A stretch of 64,000 nt of DNA, from the NCBI GenBank assembly GCA_029931535.1, contig JAQPZY010001174.1, forward strand, positions 248,001 to 312,000, read 5' to 3'. Made by a program: the position numbers and the translations under genes. This document shows positions 1 through 11,903 of the stretch, one piece after another. Each line of letters starts with the position of its first letter. Positions within the stretch are counted from its first letter, which is position 1. This DNA comes from Margaritifera margaritifera. Lineage: Eukaryota > Mollusca > Bivalvia > Unionida > Margaritiferidae. The notes under the pieces are model-generated. The model was not told where the DNA came from, made no database searches, and saw only the letters and a list, made by a program, of their open reading frames with translations.

Positions 1-577
1 CTAACCGTCATAACAGCAACAGACCCACAAAGAAAGTTGAACTGGAAAAGCAAATGTTATACAACTTTTATATGAAGTTTCATTTTCACATGACTTTCAT
101 AGATATAAATATGTTTGGAAATAGTGATTTTGCATGCTTGTAAATACTCACTTTCCATGAAACCTCACACGAGAGGTTAACCACTTCATAAAATGGTCAG
201 AAACTGTCCCTATGTACTGTTCTCAGTACTCTTGCCAGAAATTTCCTGTTTATGAAGTACACTTTTGCCACTTTATTTTGACATGAATGTGATTACATAT
301 AGTTTTGCTGTTATTGGCTGCTCAGTACTGTGAAGGAACCTATGTATGGTACTTACTGTGTGCCTCGATGTGAATTCTTCATTTTGTGAGGGGAAACATC
401 TGTGCAAGAAGAACACCATCTTTATACAAGTCACCGTGATGCAAGTATTCTAGCTTGCCTGATTTGCATTGCTCCTTTTTTACTTAAATTTCAAACTAAG
501 GTTTAATGTGTTACAAGGGGATAAAGATTGAGGAAGCATATTGATTTCTATTTGAACAAATGCTTTTCGTTCTTCAC

Positions 578-680
578 CTGTTTTACATCCAAGGCCTTGA
601 TAAACTGGATCTGTGATAACACAATATTCTGTATCAGGTTCCTCAGCAAAGTCTTCAGTTCATCCAGCTGGATCTTTAAC
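578..680 (-). CDS. Plakin gene exon E: first helix of spectrin repeat after SH3
   Basis: 103-nt exon. The acceptor is ..ttttaag before 680 and the donor is CAG/gtgaag below 578. The first G completes the AG left by exon D, giving Arg, followed by 34 codons ending in phase 0. The peptide is Leu-rich and helical (LKIQLDELKTLLRN...). It aligns position by position with the helix that follows the PPN-x-EAVDLA segment of plakins, where the known sequence has a conserved TL-W-x-x-x-H-I-N pattern; here it reads TL-L-x-x-x-I-Q-N. The usual Trp and His are replaced, so this copy is divergent. The intron separating it from exon D is 28.7 kb. The phase match and length are strong support; this is the least conserved of the five exons. 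Confidence 0.68.
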
Positions 681-732
681 CTTAAAAATTTAAATGTACT
701 GATTTAAAGTACAATCTTGTTAGATGAAATAG
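681..732. other. Start of the 28.7-kb D-E intron
   Basis: Intron sequence just upstream of exon E. An AT-rich run leads to the acceptor AG; its pyrimidine tract on the minus strand is short. The intron continues to 29,396 and contains all features listed between. Confidence 0.6.
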
Positions 733-1105
<373 letters not shown>

Positions 1106-1471
1106 ACAGAATTAAAAATGGTTATTACAAACACAGATACATTGAATATACAATTAATGCAATGTAAATTTGCATACTTCAGTGAAGTGTTATAAATAAT
1201 TTCTTTATAAGAATCCAAAATTTATAGATACAACAAAAAGTTATTATAGAGAGGCTTGCTTAATGAGTATTTCCTTATGCTGTACATATGAGGTAACTAT
1301 ATTTACATATGCAGTTTAATGGAATATCAGCACAGTCTTGTCTGAAAAGCATAGTTCTAAAAATAAAATGTAAAGGGAAAACTTAATGAAAGATAATAAA
1401 CCCATATATAAAGTCAGGGAAGGTCATGAATTGTACATGTCTGATGTACACTGCAGCATTTATCGTACCCA

Positions 1472-1633
1472 TACCATATATACTTGCTTATAAGTTGGGT
1501 CCAACTGGAAACAACAAAGACTGATCTGTCATCGCCGGCAGATCAGGGTCTTTGTTGTTTGTACTACTGATCACTCCTAACAAACTGCACATACCCAGAC
1601 CTGCCAGCACATTATAAGTGAATACATATGGTA
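1472..1633. mobile_element. 162-bp MITE with TA ends and an internal hairpin
   Basis: The left end reads TACCATATATACTTGCTTAT and the right end is its near inverted complement (ATAAGTGAATACATATGGTA). Both ends finish in TA, as for Tc1/mariner-pogo insertions. Between 1,511 and 1,559 lies a strong stem: CAACAAAGAC with GATCTG pairs with CAGATC and GTCTTTGTTG. A matching terminus occurs at 39,241-39,269. There is no coding capacity, so this is a non-autonomous element. Confidence 0.6.
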
Positions 1634-2373
1634 CATAAAATTGTCAGGAAAACAATCTTGATCAGAAAAGTTTGTTTAAAAGTGAAAGAGCTACTGTTCC
1701 TTAATACTGTCTATACAAAACAATACATCTGACTCTGTATCAAATTTTGTCTGTCTCATAATTCTTTTCTTTTCAACATTTATAAGTATTAACTGATATG
1801 AAAATGTAATAAAACACCCTAATCCCCAAATGTACGAGTCTTATAGTAGTAGAACCATCTGTACAATTCTTTAGTAAAATTGTAAGTCCCTGCATGACTT
1901 GCAATCATGCTTGTCCAACTCAAACTAACTTTTGCAGAAGACTTTATTCTATGCTATATATTGATTATGGTATGAAATGAAGCATAACACATGTAAAATT
2001 CAGAGATTTTTACTCCTACTTGTATCTTAACGATTCACTTGATTACAAGCCAGAATGTATTTTGTATGCTACTGAAGTGAAAAGTTAGCATCTGTCTCAC
2101 TCACATTATGTTACCCTATGTACAATAAAGCTTCATAAATACCTCCATTTGAAGGATTCAAGAATTTTTTCTAGTGGTCATAGCAGTGGCAATTGGCCTT
2201 ACTTCATCAGCATTCACTATACATGCACTAGTATGACAGTAGATAATCTTTTTGTGTGCATGGAACTTTAAAATACTCTCTTGCACACTTTAAATCTATC
2301 TACCAATTTCTCTAACTACCTACCTACCTATCTATATCTCCCGGTCTAACTACATACCATAAAAAAACGAAGT
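1634..2373. other. Intron, nothing recognised
   Basis: AT-rich sequence with no coding segment, clear repeat or terminal structure that I can support. A short run of CTAC/CTAT tetramers lies at about 2,295-2,340. Confidence 0.5.
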
Positions 2374-2995
2374 TTGACACTACTTGGACCAAAAGTGGTT
2401 CCTTTCTGTATGAACTTTAAAAAAATTTCTTTAATACAGGTTTTCCCACATGTGAAAATTCTGAGTCAAATGGAAACATACCAGGTCAGGGACTGCATCT
2501 CGAGCCCACAATCAAAGCGTTGCCATAAAATGTATGACTTTGACCCTAAGGTTGAGCAAGCATATCACAGTATGAATTGTCTCAGCTTAATAATGATTCA
2601 TCCCAAGTATGAAGAAAATCCATCAAGAGGTTTAGGAAATATAAGCAAACGAAAAACCTTTAACTGAAACCTTAACACAAATTTTGTATGATTGTGACTT
2701 TGACCCTAAAATTATTGGGGCAAACAAGCATGCCATAGTATGAAGTGTATAATGAGAATATATCAAGGGGCTTAATAAATATTAGCAAAAAAAAAACTTT
2801 AAGAAAAACCTACACAAAAATTTCATATAAACTGGGACCTTGACCCCAAGGTAAAAGGACCAAGCGAGCATGTCATACAATGAATTGTCTTAGTTTCATA
2901 ATGATTCATGTGTAGTATTTTATGAGAATCTATGAAGGAGTTAGGGAACTAATATGCAAATGAAAAACTTTAACCAAAACCTTAAGAAACAGGTT
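2374..2995 (+). repeat. Dispersed tandem array, class R3
   Basis: Four imperfect units of about 150-165 bp. Each carries the phrases 'tgactttgaccctaaggt', 'gcatgccatagtatgaattg', 'cttaataatgattcatccc' and 'gaaaaactttaacc'. The same unit recurs at 38,290-38,530 and 39,280-39,560. The open frame across it (2,374-2,667) is an accident of the repeat. Confidence 0.8.
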
Positions 2996-4254
2996 CTGAT
3001 GCCACCATTGCCGCTTCTGCCATTGCCACTATCAGAAAAGTAATTGCTATGTCTTGTTTTCTATTAACATGGATTCAACAAAAATAAAACATGAAACATA
3101 TACCGAGAATACAATGAACAACATGCTTTTCAATAAAACATCTGATAAGTACCATTTAATCTGAAGAAACACTTTCAAGCTAACATGAAATAGCAATTTC
3201 ATACTTATTTTGTATTATCTTACAGTACATTTAACAGTAAGAAAAACATTAATGTGATTTTTCATATACTTTTTCAGCACTGGGAAGCTTCACATAGAAT
3301 CTGTTTTTAATCTCAATCATTTTCTCTGACCAGAAATCTGGCAAAAAAGTGCTTTCTATAAAGTGTCTTGTACATGAAAAGTGAACACCTTCAAGCAACT
3401 GAAAGTAACCACTCATGACACCTTTGTGAAGAATAAAGGATCTTAATGATCCATTGCCTAAGTTACAGCTCTCCCTTGCTATAACACAGTATTCAGGGTC
3501 CACATACAACTGCAAACTATGTCATGTACAGAACTGCCAAATAATGCAAAAAATTGAACTTGATGAATGTGCACGTGTATGTGAAGGAGGGGTCGGTAGG
3601 GTTGATCCAACAGGACACCCAAGTGAAACTGATATCGCTTACCTTGGTAGCTGACACGTCAGCTTGTGAATTCAAAATTTGCACACATATTGAAGCTGCT
3701 ATGGGGAAAGAATTTTAAAGTTTGATACACTCAGATATATATATATATGATCACTTTTCTCTGCATAAAAAGACAAATCATTTATACAACCAGTATTGCC
3801 CCCTAGATCTTTCCCAGCCCCGGGGGACTGTGTCCTAATTCTTAACTTAGAAACTGTTTCATATAAATATAATACTATAATCAACATATCAATTTAGAGT
3901 GTTACTTTGTTATATTTAATACACATTTTTCATCATTTTAAATGATTAACCACTTATTATAATTCCTAATGTGTATTATTATTTCTTTTGTTTTTTTTTT
4001 TTTTTTTTTTGTTCTACTGACATCATGCATCTTGTCCCCTAAAAAATAACTTACTGTTTTACACTTTTTCTGCAAAGGGAAGAACTCTACACAGCCCCAA
4101 ACCTGTAATTCTGAACAGTTCTTATCATAGGTTACTTCCCTAAGTTTACTCTAACAATAAATCTGGCTCTGTGGGATGGTTTCTGTTGAAATTTCTTCTA
4201 ATGCTGTTCACTGAGTATGTTATGAAAACAATTCTTTCATAGTTTCTCTCGTTT
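2996..4254. other. Intron, little recognised
   Basis: There is a poly-T run at about 3,990-4,010 and a short AT microsatellite at about 3,737. A minus-strand open frame (3,249-3,515, 88 codons) has no recognisable domain and no convincing splice context, so I do not call it a gene. Confidence 0.5.
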
Positions 4255-4965
4255 CTATATTTGATGACACAGCATCATTTGTCCAATACGGAAAGGCCCC
4301 TATGTGTCAAAATTGGTCAAATTCTGTTCAGCAATATTTTTGTGATAAAACTGTGTAAATGTTTTTCTACTTTTACCAATAGCAGGTATATTTCATGTCA
4401 GAACAGCATCATTTATATCAATCTCAAAGGCTTTCAAGCTATGACACTTTCTGTCAAATTTTTATCAAAGTCTGTTAAGTGGTGTTGTATAAGATGTCAA
4501 AGGTTTTTCTAATTTATGTAACAGCAGCCATATCTAATGGCAGATTAGCTTTATTTTTTATAAACTTAAAAGCCCTTCATACCAGAATGCCTTCTGTAAA
4601 ATTTGGTCAAATTCTGTTTAGTAGTTTTTAAAAAGAAGTTATTAAAAGGATTTTCCCCCTTTTAGTAATGGCTGCCATATTTAATGGCTAATTGGCATCA
4701 TTTGTATATATTTTAAAGCCCTTATTATCAGAATGCTTTCTATCAAATTGTGTCAATTTCTGCGATTTATTTTTAGTAATGGTAGCTATATTTGATGTGG
4801 ATCAGCATCATGTCAACACATTTTAAAGACCTTCATGCCAGGATGCCTTTTGTGAAAAATGATGAAAATGTTTTCAGTAATATCTTTATTACCAGGATGA
4901 TTTATGTCAAACTTGGTCAAATTCTGTTGAGCAGTTTTTGAGAAGTTGTTTAAAGCATACCGGGT
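4255..4965 (+). repeat. Dispersed tandem array, class R2
   Basis: Roughly five units of about 120-135 bp, with the consensus phrases 'ttagtaatggctgccatatttgatgg', 'cagattggcatcatttgt', 'cttcatgccaggatgc' and 'tcaaatttggtcaaattctgt'. Related arrays lie at 6,585-7,000, 37,540-38,300 and 40,200-40,360. Confidence 0.8.
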
Positions 4966-5574
4966 ACCTGCCAACCTTCATGACTTTGCTGGCTTTAAAA
5001 AAAAAACTCAAAAAGTGTGTTTTGTATTCACAAAGGGAATCGGAGCATGAGACCCCCAAAAACAATGTCATACAATAAAGATAAAGTTATCTACTCATAT
5101 AAGCTTTGAGAATTGACTGGAAATTCTAATTTGAATAAAATTTAAAAAAATATGTTTCCTTTGAAGCAATAAATACACTTTCAAGCAAAACATAATTGGA
5201 ATACTTAGCATTGTCAAATATCATCACTGCACACACACACACACACACATGTCCATACACTCACATAATCACAACACATGCAGAAATCTAAAAAAAAATA
5301 TGACAAGTTTCAGTGTTTAAAATCTACTAGTCAGTGGAATACAGTCTTAAGGGACTGCATGACCATTTAATTGGGGGTGGGGGTAGGGATTGGATTATCT
5401 TTACAACCATTATACATCTTTTCTTAAATCCAGATAATTTGTTGTGTCTACTAACATGGTACATAGAATTTATCCTGTTTTCACCAATTGGAACAAGAGT
5501 TTTTTTATTTTTGAAAAAGAACTATTTGGTGGCCACAATTTTGTTTTCAGAAACTGTCTAGCCTCTCCCCCCAA
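4966..5574. other. Intron with a short (CA)n tract
   Basis: A CA dinucleotide tract at about 5,229-5,248 and some short homopolymers. No coding signal is supported. Confidence 0.5.
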
Positions 5575-5763
5575 TTAAATGGTCATTACCAAATAAAATG
5601 CCGACTTTGCTACTCTCAGTAGTTCAGTGCAGGGTTTGAAGGTGATACAAGTGTCATTGGAGTTCATCTTTGCACTCATCTGAGACTGGATGGTACTGTT
5701 GTTCCCATGCTGATTGCCATTACAATTTCGACATGCTGTACACTCTAGAATGACTAATGTCAA
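5575..5763 (-). repeat. Interspersed family F, fragment
   Basis: Read on the minus strand, this piece contains the peptide phrase NDTCITFKPCTELLR. The same phrase recurs with substitutions at 46,381-46,470 (NDTCITVKPTTELLK) and 61,030-61,100 (NETCITFKPSNELMR), both on the plus strand. The DNA flanking the phrase ('caacagtaccatccagtctc') is also shared. This is a dispersed repeat that may derive from a coding sequence; I do not recognise the protein. Confidence 0.6.
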
Positions 5764-6584
5764 TACGGTGTTTGCAGTATGTGCAAAGAATAAAATGCTC
5801 CCCCTTGCTGCTGGGCTTCACAAAGTAAAAGTTCCATCAACTGGGAGTTCTGAAATTTAGTTTTACTGGGCTTTGCTTGCTTCACAGATGGTGAATCCTT
5901 CTCTGAATCACAGCTGTGCTTCGACTTTTTGTATTCAGAAATGAATCTCACTTCCAAACTATTCTAACTACTGAAATAATCATGTTTTGTATTTTATATA
6001 TGGAGTAACATTCAACTTCAAATAAACATTGCCACTGATCACAGACAAGCCAAGACTCTTTTAAAAAAGATGGCTTAAACATTCTCAATCAAGGACACAA
6101 AGTATAATAACTTTTGTTTCTTCAACACACATCACTTTGATTTATCAAACATTGAATGAATTCGGTTCATGCACTTTACCTATTCAAATTAGCTCTCCCA
6201 CAGCACATCTCAATGAACTCTTTTACACAAAATCATCCTAGCTATTATAAATCAAAATTCAGGTAATCTCTCCAATGATGGTTGTTTATCGCTGACTGCA
6301 TTTAACTTTCAGTATCCTCTATGCATATTCATATATGCATATGCATATAAAAGTCCCTATCAACTGTATAAACTGCCCCATGATGATAGTTTTCCATGGG
6401 CATTAAGCACGAATGTTTACTGTTTATACAGGCTACAGGTGTAAAGAAAGGTTTCCATCTCTTTTGTTTTATAAGATTACTGAAAATCATGCTTTTATAA
6501 ACATGATTGTTTTGGGGGCTTTGGGACTAGAGTCCTGTTTTTCCCACGACATGTTCTGGCAAGGTGTGTTTAAATGATTTTCTA
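5764..6584. other. Intron, unrecognised
   Basis: A minus-strand open frame at 5,760-5,957 is Lys/Ser-rich with no domain I know. A short ATGCATAT palindromic run lies at about 6,322-6,350. Nothing further is supported. Confidence 0.45.
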
Positions 6585-7072
6585 TTTCTAGTAATGGTGG
6601 CCATATTTTATGGTCAATCAGGATCAATGGAACAAATATGAAATGGTTTCAGTCAAAATTGGATAAATTTTGTTGAGCAGTTTTTAAGAAGACATTTAAA
6701 GTTTTTTTCTATTATTAGTAATGGTGGCCATATTTGATGGCAGATTGAAATCATTTAAATAAATCTGAAAGACTTTCATGCCAGGATGCTTTCTTTCAAA
6801 TTTGGTTAAATTCTGTCAAGCAGTTTCTGAGAAGTCATCATTTAAATGTTTTCAAAATTTAGTAACAGTGGCCATATTTTATGGCAGATCTGCTTCATTT
6901 GAGAAAAAGGCAAATTGGCTTCATCCCAGGATGCTTTCTTTCTAATTTTGTCAAATTCTGTCAAGAGGTTTTTGAAACGTTGTAAATAGCAATTGTGACT
7001 GAACAATGCACAATGGAAAATGGACAAAGGACATATCATAAGCTCACTTGGCTTTATGACCATGTGAGCTAA
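6585..7072 (+). mobile_element. R2 array ending in a hairpin plus CTAA (Helitron-like 3' end)
   Basis: About three R2 units are followed by single-copy sequence and then a hairpin at 7,041-7,070: AGCTCAC pairs with GTGAGCT, with TGG/CCA extending the stem. CTAA follows immediately. The same arrangement, with different stem bases, closes the arrays at 25.6, 44.8 and 51.7 kb. A 3' hairpin followed by CTRR is the signature of Helitron ends, and bivalve elements of the 'Pearl' type have tandem ~160-bp cores. The link here is inference. Confidence 0.5.
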
Positions 7073-7630
7073 CAAAATTCATCCAAAAGAAAAACATAAT
7101 AACAGCTTGCATGTACACAAAAATATAATTGTCACATCATAGCAATTGTGTACTTAAACGTGTAAATAATCTGATATATGAAAAATAAAGATATCATACT
7201 GAAAAAATTGCATTGTTTTCTTTAATTTATGCTTACCATATTCAGTAGGTCAATCCACACTATAAAATCTTTCTATACTGAAGCACAATCAATGCTCAAA
7301 GAATTTTTTTTCAGACACTGGCCCAGTACAGTGGCTTTAAAAAAATCACTTGCCCGACAGGGCCAAATTTTTTTATATTATTTGGATACAATGTTGAAAC
7401 CGATATACTTTAAATAAAAAAATATAAAAATGATTTAAATTGACTAATTTTCTGCATGTATTTGACTCTCATTACAGTGTACTTGCCCCAAAAAATATTG
7501 TGTGACCTTGTCTACTAACATGTTGATCCAATTTCTTTTCATTAAAAGCAGTTGTATCTAGGCCCTGATGTAAACCAGTACTCAGTAGTTTTGTTTTCTG
7601 AACGCTGCAAGTATGTAGTTAGGGGGGGGG
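7073..7630. other. Intron, unrecognised
   Basis: AT-rich sequence ending in a poly-G run at 7,622-7,631. No feature is supported. Confidence 0.5.
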
Positions 7631-7877
7631 GCAGTAAAATTAGTTTTAATGATGTAATACTTACCTGTCGGTATTGTGTAGCTTACCTATTATGGATACA
7701 GAATTACCCTCATCCATATAATAATAATTCATCCTCCTATAGATGAACCTCCATAGGGAATTCTGGAAAGAATCCAGACCAGAACACAGATCCAGTCTGC
7801 TGTACAAATCTCTGGCACATGTGCTGTGGTCCTCATCTTAATATCAGTAATACGTTACCTGTCGGTATTGTGTAGCT
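7631..7877 (-). mobile_element. DIRS-type element 1, terminal region with repeated motif
   Basis: The motif 'gtaatacttacctgtcggta' followed by 'ttgtgtagct' occurs at 7,654-7,683 and again, slightly changed, at 7,848-7,877. The second copy abuts the 3' end of the recombinase frame and encodes its last residues. A related terminus is at 63,967-64,000. On the minus strand the first copy reads CAG/GTAAGTATT, a perfect 5' splice-site consensus. Confidence 0.6.
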
Positions 7878-8676
7878 GAATTTGTCAATGCAGTGGGAGG
7901 CTGATGGCCTCGAGAACTGGTATAAATAAAGAGGAAACTAAGGTAGAAAGAGAAAGTACTGTGTGACCACCAAATGCAATGTTTGTAACAACCTCCAATG
8001 ATGAACGAGTTAAATAGGCCCTTGAGGTAGCACTGGCTCGGACTGTATGGGCTTTAATTTTTATGAATGAAAGATCCCTCTTGATCAGGAAATGATAATC
8101 TCTCTTGATCGTTTGTACAATCCACCTAGAAATAGTGGATACCAAAATGTCAGCAGAGCCCTTTAAGGGGAGGAAAAGACACTGCCTACTCTTTCTTTTC
8201 CCTTTAGAAGTGGCCAAATAGAATCTTAAAGGCCTAACTGGGCATAAAAATTTATCTTGATAATCCCCAATACAAATACGACTGAGACTGGAGATTTCTA
8301 AAGAGAATGGCGCTACTGAAGGTAGCTAAATGAGAGATACTGACTTGTAACTGCCATTGAACCTTAGACTACCGGTACCTTGTTCAATAGATATGGCATG
8401 AAGCTCACTCCTATGTCTCATGAATGCTAAAGAGAGCAAGAAAATGGTCTTGAGGGTACGGTTCTCAATGGAAGCTTCACCCAAAGGCTCATAGGAGTTT
8501 TTGGTGAAGGACGATAAGACACGAGAGGTTCCATTTTGGCATAAGTGAGTGAGATACCAGTCTCTGGAGCCTAAAATACCTGATAAGGTTGGCAATGTAA
8601 GAATTTGAACTGATGGCCATGCCTTTAGAAAATTTTAGTGTGTTGGATACCCCTGCGAGAACAAATTCATACTTCA
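7848..8676 (-). pseudogene. Tyrosine recombinase, C-terminal part, of a DIRS-type retroelement
   Basis: The minus strand encodes successive tyrosine-recombinase blocks: LAGVSNTLKFSKG; SSFTKN-YEPLGEAS; box A as FLLSLAFMRHRSELHA (catalytic Arg); then LFLPLKGSADIL and box B as KAHTVRASATSRAYL (His-x-x-Arg). The nucleophile region is recovered only after a one-base shift near 7,983, reading WWSHSTFSFYLSF with the expected Tyr. Another shift lies between 8,326 and 8,217. The frame ends at a TAA inside the terminal repeat. The N-terminal part, RT and RNase H are absent. Homology stops at about 8,676, exactly where the TTCATGAA cluster begins, which suggests interruption by that element. It shares strand with the host plakin gene. 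Confidence 0.82.
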
Positions 8677-8887
8677 TGAACACTCATGAACTGTTCTTCG
8701 AATGCTCATGATCAGTTCATCATTCTAGTTCATGAACTAATATTCATGAAAGTTTCACAACTTAGTTCATGAACACTTCAAGAATTTACATGCATCACAC
8801 TTGAAGTTCATGAACATACTAATGAACTTTTATGAACCATTATAATAACTTCCAAGTTCTTGAAATGTCATGAACTTGGTTCATGAA
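8673..8887. repeat. Left TTCATGAA palindrome cluster
   Basis: Six exact TTCATGAA octamers (8,673; 8,729; 8,743; 8,766; 8,807; 8,880) and several one-mismatch copies lie within 215 bp. Most sit in the larger palindrome GTTCATGAAC. A matching cluster lies at 21,230-21,421. Confidence 0.9.
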
Positions 8888-9104
8888 CAATACAAGAACT
8901 TTGATGCAAGACTAAAATATTTATTGAAAATGTTGACATTAAATATGATACCATTATATTCATAAAAAGTTCATAAAAATTCATTATACAAACTTCCTCA
9001 CAATATTTATGAAATAAATAAATCAAAGTTAAAAGAAATTAAAAAATGATATGAATACTACAGAAATGTTTATAAAGATTTTTATTCAGATACTTGTGTT
9101 CTTA

Positions 9105-9720
9105 ATCAGAGCAGTTTTCGATTAATTGGGGTAAATATCTTGGCTGTCTGGACTTCTTCATCTGATCAAGTCCTTTGTAGTGATGACCATAACATCCTGG
9201 AAATGCACATGCATATATGTCAAAATCATTTCCAAACAGCTCATTACAAGTTTCACAATAATGGATTTCATTTGAAATATCACTACCTAACAGGTCCCAC
9301 AGCTTGTCATAACATAGCTCTTTGAGTGGTGAGCAATCTGGAAATACTTTTTTCATTGTTGAAAGTACATCACTGCATGAAGTAGCTGAAAATTTGTTTC
9401 TTAAAAACATAACTAAATCATCATTTCCTTTTCTTTATGGGCTGAATAAGATGCAGATTGATAGTCCTCTTGATCAGATGAAATAACTTACACACCAGAC
9501 TCTAAGAAATCACGGTCTACACTGTTGTCATCATCGTACCCATCACTGTCATCAACATTACTATCTTTATACTTTATCACCAATACCAACACCACCACTG
9601 CCATCATCACTGTAACTTTCCTTATCATTAACCAGATCAGGACTCAAGTTTTCACACTGTGCATCAACACTGCAGTTTTCCCTTGAAGCACCAATTAAAA
9701 TTATTTCATCATTCTTAATC
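9105..9720 (-). pseudogene. Transposase-like ORF fragment with acidic N-terminus and Cys pairs (TNP2/KDZ-like?)
   Basis: From about 9,720 downward the minus strand reads an acidic Ser/Asp/Glu-rich stretch (SDDGSGG; after a frameshift DDSDGYDDDNSVDRDF). After two more shifts comes a 102-codon block, 9,410-9,105: MFLRNKFSATSCSDVL, then YCETCNELFG and CAFPGC. The order 'acidic tail, helical LRxKFxxTSxxxxL block, C-x-x-C' resembles the front of large TNP2- or KDZ-type transposases, in which a catalytic part would follow. Here the frame stops and the TTCATGAA cluster begins, so no catalytic domain remains. The family assignment is tentative; the frameshifts are directly visible. Confidence 0.45.
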
Positions 9721-9981
9721 TCCAAATTTTCTGGATGACCCTGTCAGCTTCTTATGGCAATTTATTTCTTGATTTTTGTTTTGGAGGGGTTTTTTTTTTA
9801 AACATATACAGACACTGAAACATGCATGTACCCCTCTTAAATACAAACAGAATGAAGAATGAACAGTAAATAAATGTAAAACAAAACAACAAGAACAAAA
9901 AATAAACAACTTTGCATGTGACACACAACCTAGTGATCATAAATACATACATGTCCACCAACTTTCACAAAGACATGTTAA

Positions 9982-10222
9982 ACTAGTGATCCTGGGAGTG
10001 ATCATGAAAGTGTTGGAATAGAGAAGTGAAATCTATGTCACCAGCTTTTAGTGATAAAGGAGGGAATAATAATGCTCTCATGACAGTCATAAGGTAGGTT
10101 TTATTTAAGATGAAGTCATACTTTTCAAGTTACTTTTCAACTGATTGTTTCACTGGACTTTCATTGCTGCTTGAAGTTTTGTACAGTTGTTTATTTCTAG
10201 CTTCCTCCTCAGAGTACTTCAT
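9982..10222 (-). pseudogene. Coding-like segment, unrecognised
   Basis: On the minus strand from an ATG at 10,222 I read a frame of about 80 codons with one internal TAA: MKYSEEEARNKQLYKTS..., then LEKYDFILNKTYLMTV and FPPLSLKAGDIDF. The composition (charged start, then hydrophobic/aromatic) is more protein-like than its neighbours. It lies between the zinc-binding exon (13.0 kb) and the transposase-like fragment (9.1-9.7 kb) on the same strand, so it could be a decayed middle exon. I know no family for it. Confidence 0.25.
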
Positions 10223-11544
10223 GGTATCTCAATGTATCTAAATACCTCATTGTCACTCTTTTGAATGGGCCAAGAATAAGTGAACATCATTAGCCCTTTC
10301 ACATACTACATAACATGGTCATGTGATTTGTCATTCAGATCCAACCTGGCAGGGTGACAAGATAACACGAAGAGTCAATATGCACAAGAGTTGTCATTGC
10401 TTATAACTTTATCAAAACCAATCAAATTTTCTGATACTCTAATGAAAATGGATTGAAATAATACTAACAGTTTTATTTGACAATTTAATCTGGGTCCATT
10501 ATAGAACTTAAAATGGGGGGGGGGGGGGAAGAATGTAACAATTAATTATTCTATGGATGCAGTACAAACATTCATATATCTTGCATACACATTTTGTTGT
10601 GTTTTAAAAAAGAACATGACTGCAAATTTTCAATGCAATTTCAAATATTCCTCTATTAACTGGGTTTTTTTCGCCAAATTTTGCTTATATATCAACGTGA
10701 ATTGCACCAATGCATTCGCAGATCTGTTGCCAATGAAAGGAATTTTTTGTTTTTATATTGATGACGAAATATAAGCAGTGTGGTTTACAAACAATGAATA
10801 TACTATTAGGAGCTGCTCTGGACCACTTAACAAATCCAGCTTATAATCCTACAGTACACTGGGAACTTCATTTGCACAACAATAGGGAACTTGTGATATT
10901 TGGTGGGTGATGTAGGAAACTGATGATACCCTTGATGTTAGTCTCAGATACATATTGGAATTACTTGCAGTAGAGGCCTCGACCAAATTTTAAATTTATC
11001 TAGATGTCATACTCAGCCTTCATTCATTACTACAAGTACAGAATAGCTAACAAGATATAAGGAAAGTAGGATTCCTGCAGGATTTTTTATATATATTAAA
11101 ATCAATTTTAAAAAATGGAATCTATACTTCGGACATGTAGGATTTTTCCATCCCTAACCTTTTAAGGCTTATACATGTGACAGAACCAGGATTTCAAACC
11201 AGTAGATTTACAAATTTTGATCAGTAGATTGGCCTCTAAACCAGTAGATTTTTCATCGGCATAAAATTTTACGTTTCAAGGGGATGTAAAACAAAACAAG
11301 TGCTTCTTTTTGTGCCATAATATGTATTCTTTTCATACTATAATAAAACAGCAAGTTTGAACATAAATCAGATTCAGATTTTGATGGAAAATGTTACAAT
11401 AATAATTAATTAATACGAGTCAGTATACAGTCAAATAATGAAAACGGAAAAGTTGTTTATCTGATAGTTCACTGCAAAGACTTTTCTTTTATAAAATCCA
11501 ATAGCATTTTTAGTTTCATTCACAAGATCATTGTCTAGTAACCA
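10223..11544. other. Unrecognised sequence
   Basis: A poly-G run lies at 10,516-10,527 and three CAGTAGATT-like motifs at 11,197-11,250. No coding segment is supported. Confidence 0.4.
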
Positions 11545-11903
11545 TTAATGGCATTCACTGTGATTATTAAGCTTCACACTTAACAGGCTCTCAATAGTTC
11601 TCTGGACCAGATTTCCCCTTGAATCACTTTGTATTTTGCGAAGAATGGAGAATGTCCTCTTTGTATCAGCATTAGAATGTTGTAATGACAGGACCACTAT
11701 GTTCAGCCTGCAAAGAAGTTCTAACTTCAGTTTTCCTGTTGCTGATTTTGTAAGGTTGCTGACTACTCTCCATAACTCTCCAAGCTATGATCACCCTAAG
11801 GAAAAGTTCCTGACTTGGACTTGGGATGTATTCATGAGCTCATCCTCAAGGGCTTCTTTCTCTTCATGGCTCAGATCCAAAAATCTGTTGGCAAGTTTCA
11901 CCA
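11545..11903 (-). pseudogene. hAT-superfamily transposase, C-terminal dimerisation region
   Basis: The minus-strand frame begins after a good acceptor (tttatttacag). It reads KLANRFLDLSHEEKEALEDE, then, past two internal stops, GELWRVVSNLTKSATGKLK, LQHSNADTKRTFSILRKI and IESLLSVKLNNHSEC before TAA. The block 'PHSNADxERxFSxxRKI...LLxxKLN' is the hAT C-terminal dimerisation motif. Here Gln replaces the Pro and the usual Glu-Arg is Lys-Arg. Weak inverted ends ATACATGTGA at 11,171 and TCACATGTAT at 12,847 may bound the element. It is broken and lacks the catalytic part. Confidence 0.65.

Noticed and set aside
3249..3515. Minus-strand 88-codon frame containing DPEYCVI, resembling an alternative-frame reading (DTEYCVI) of the exon at 578-680
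   Set aside because: The similar phrase at 578-680 exists only in a frame with an in-frame stop, while the phase-matched plakin frame explains that exon fully. No shared flanks or splice sites support a duplicated exon.
7885..8217. Bacterial-type integrase or horizontally acquired phage gene
   Set aside because: The motifs and context (HTVRASATSRAYL, terminal repeats, degradation) fit DIRS retroelement recombinases of animals.
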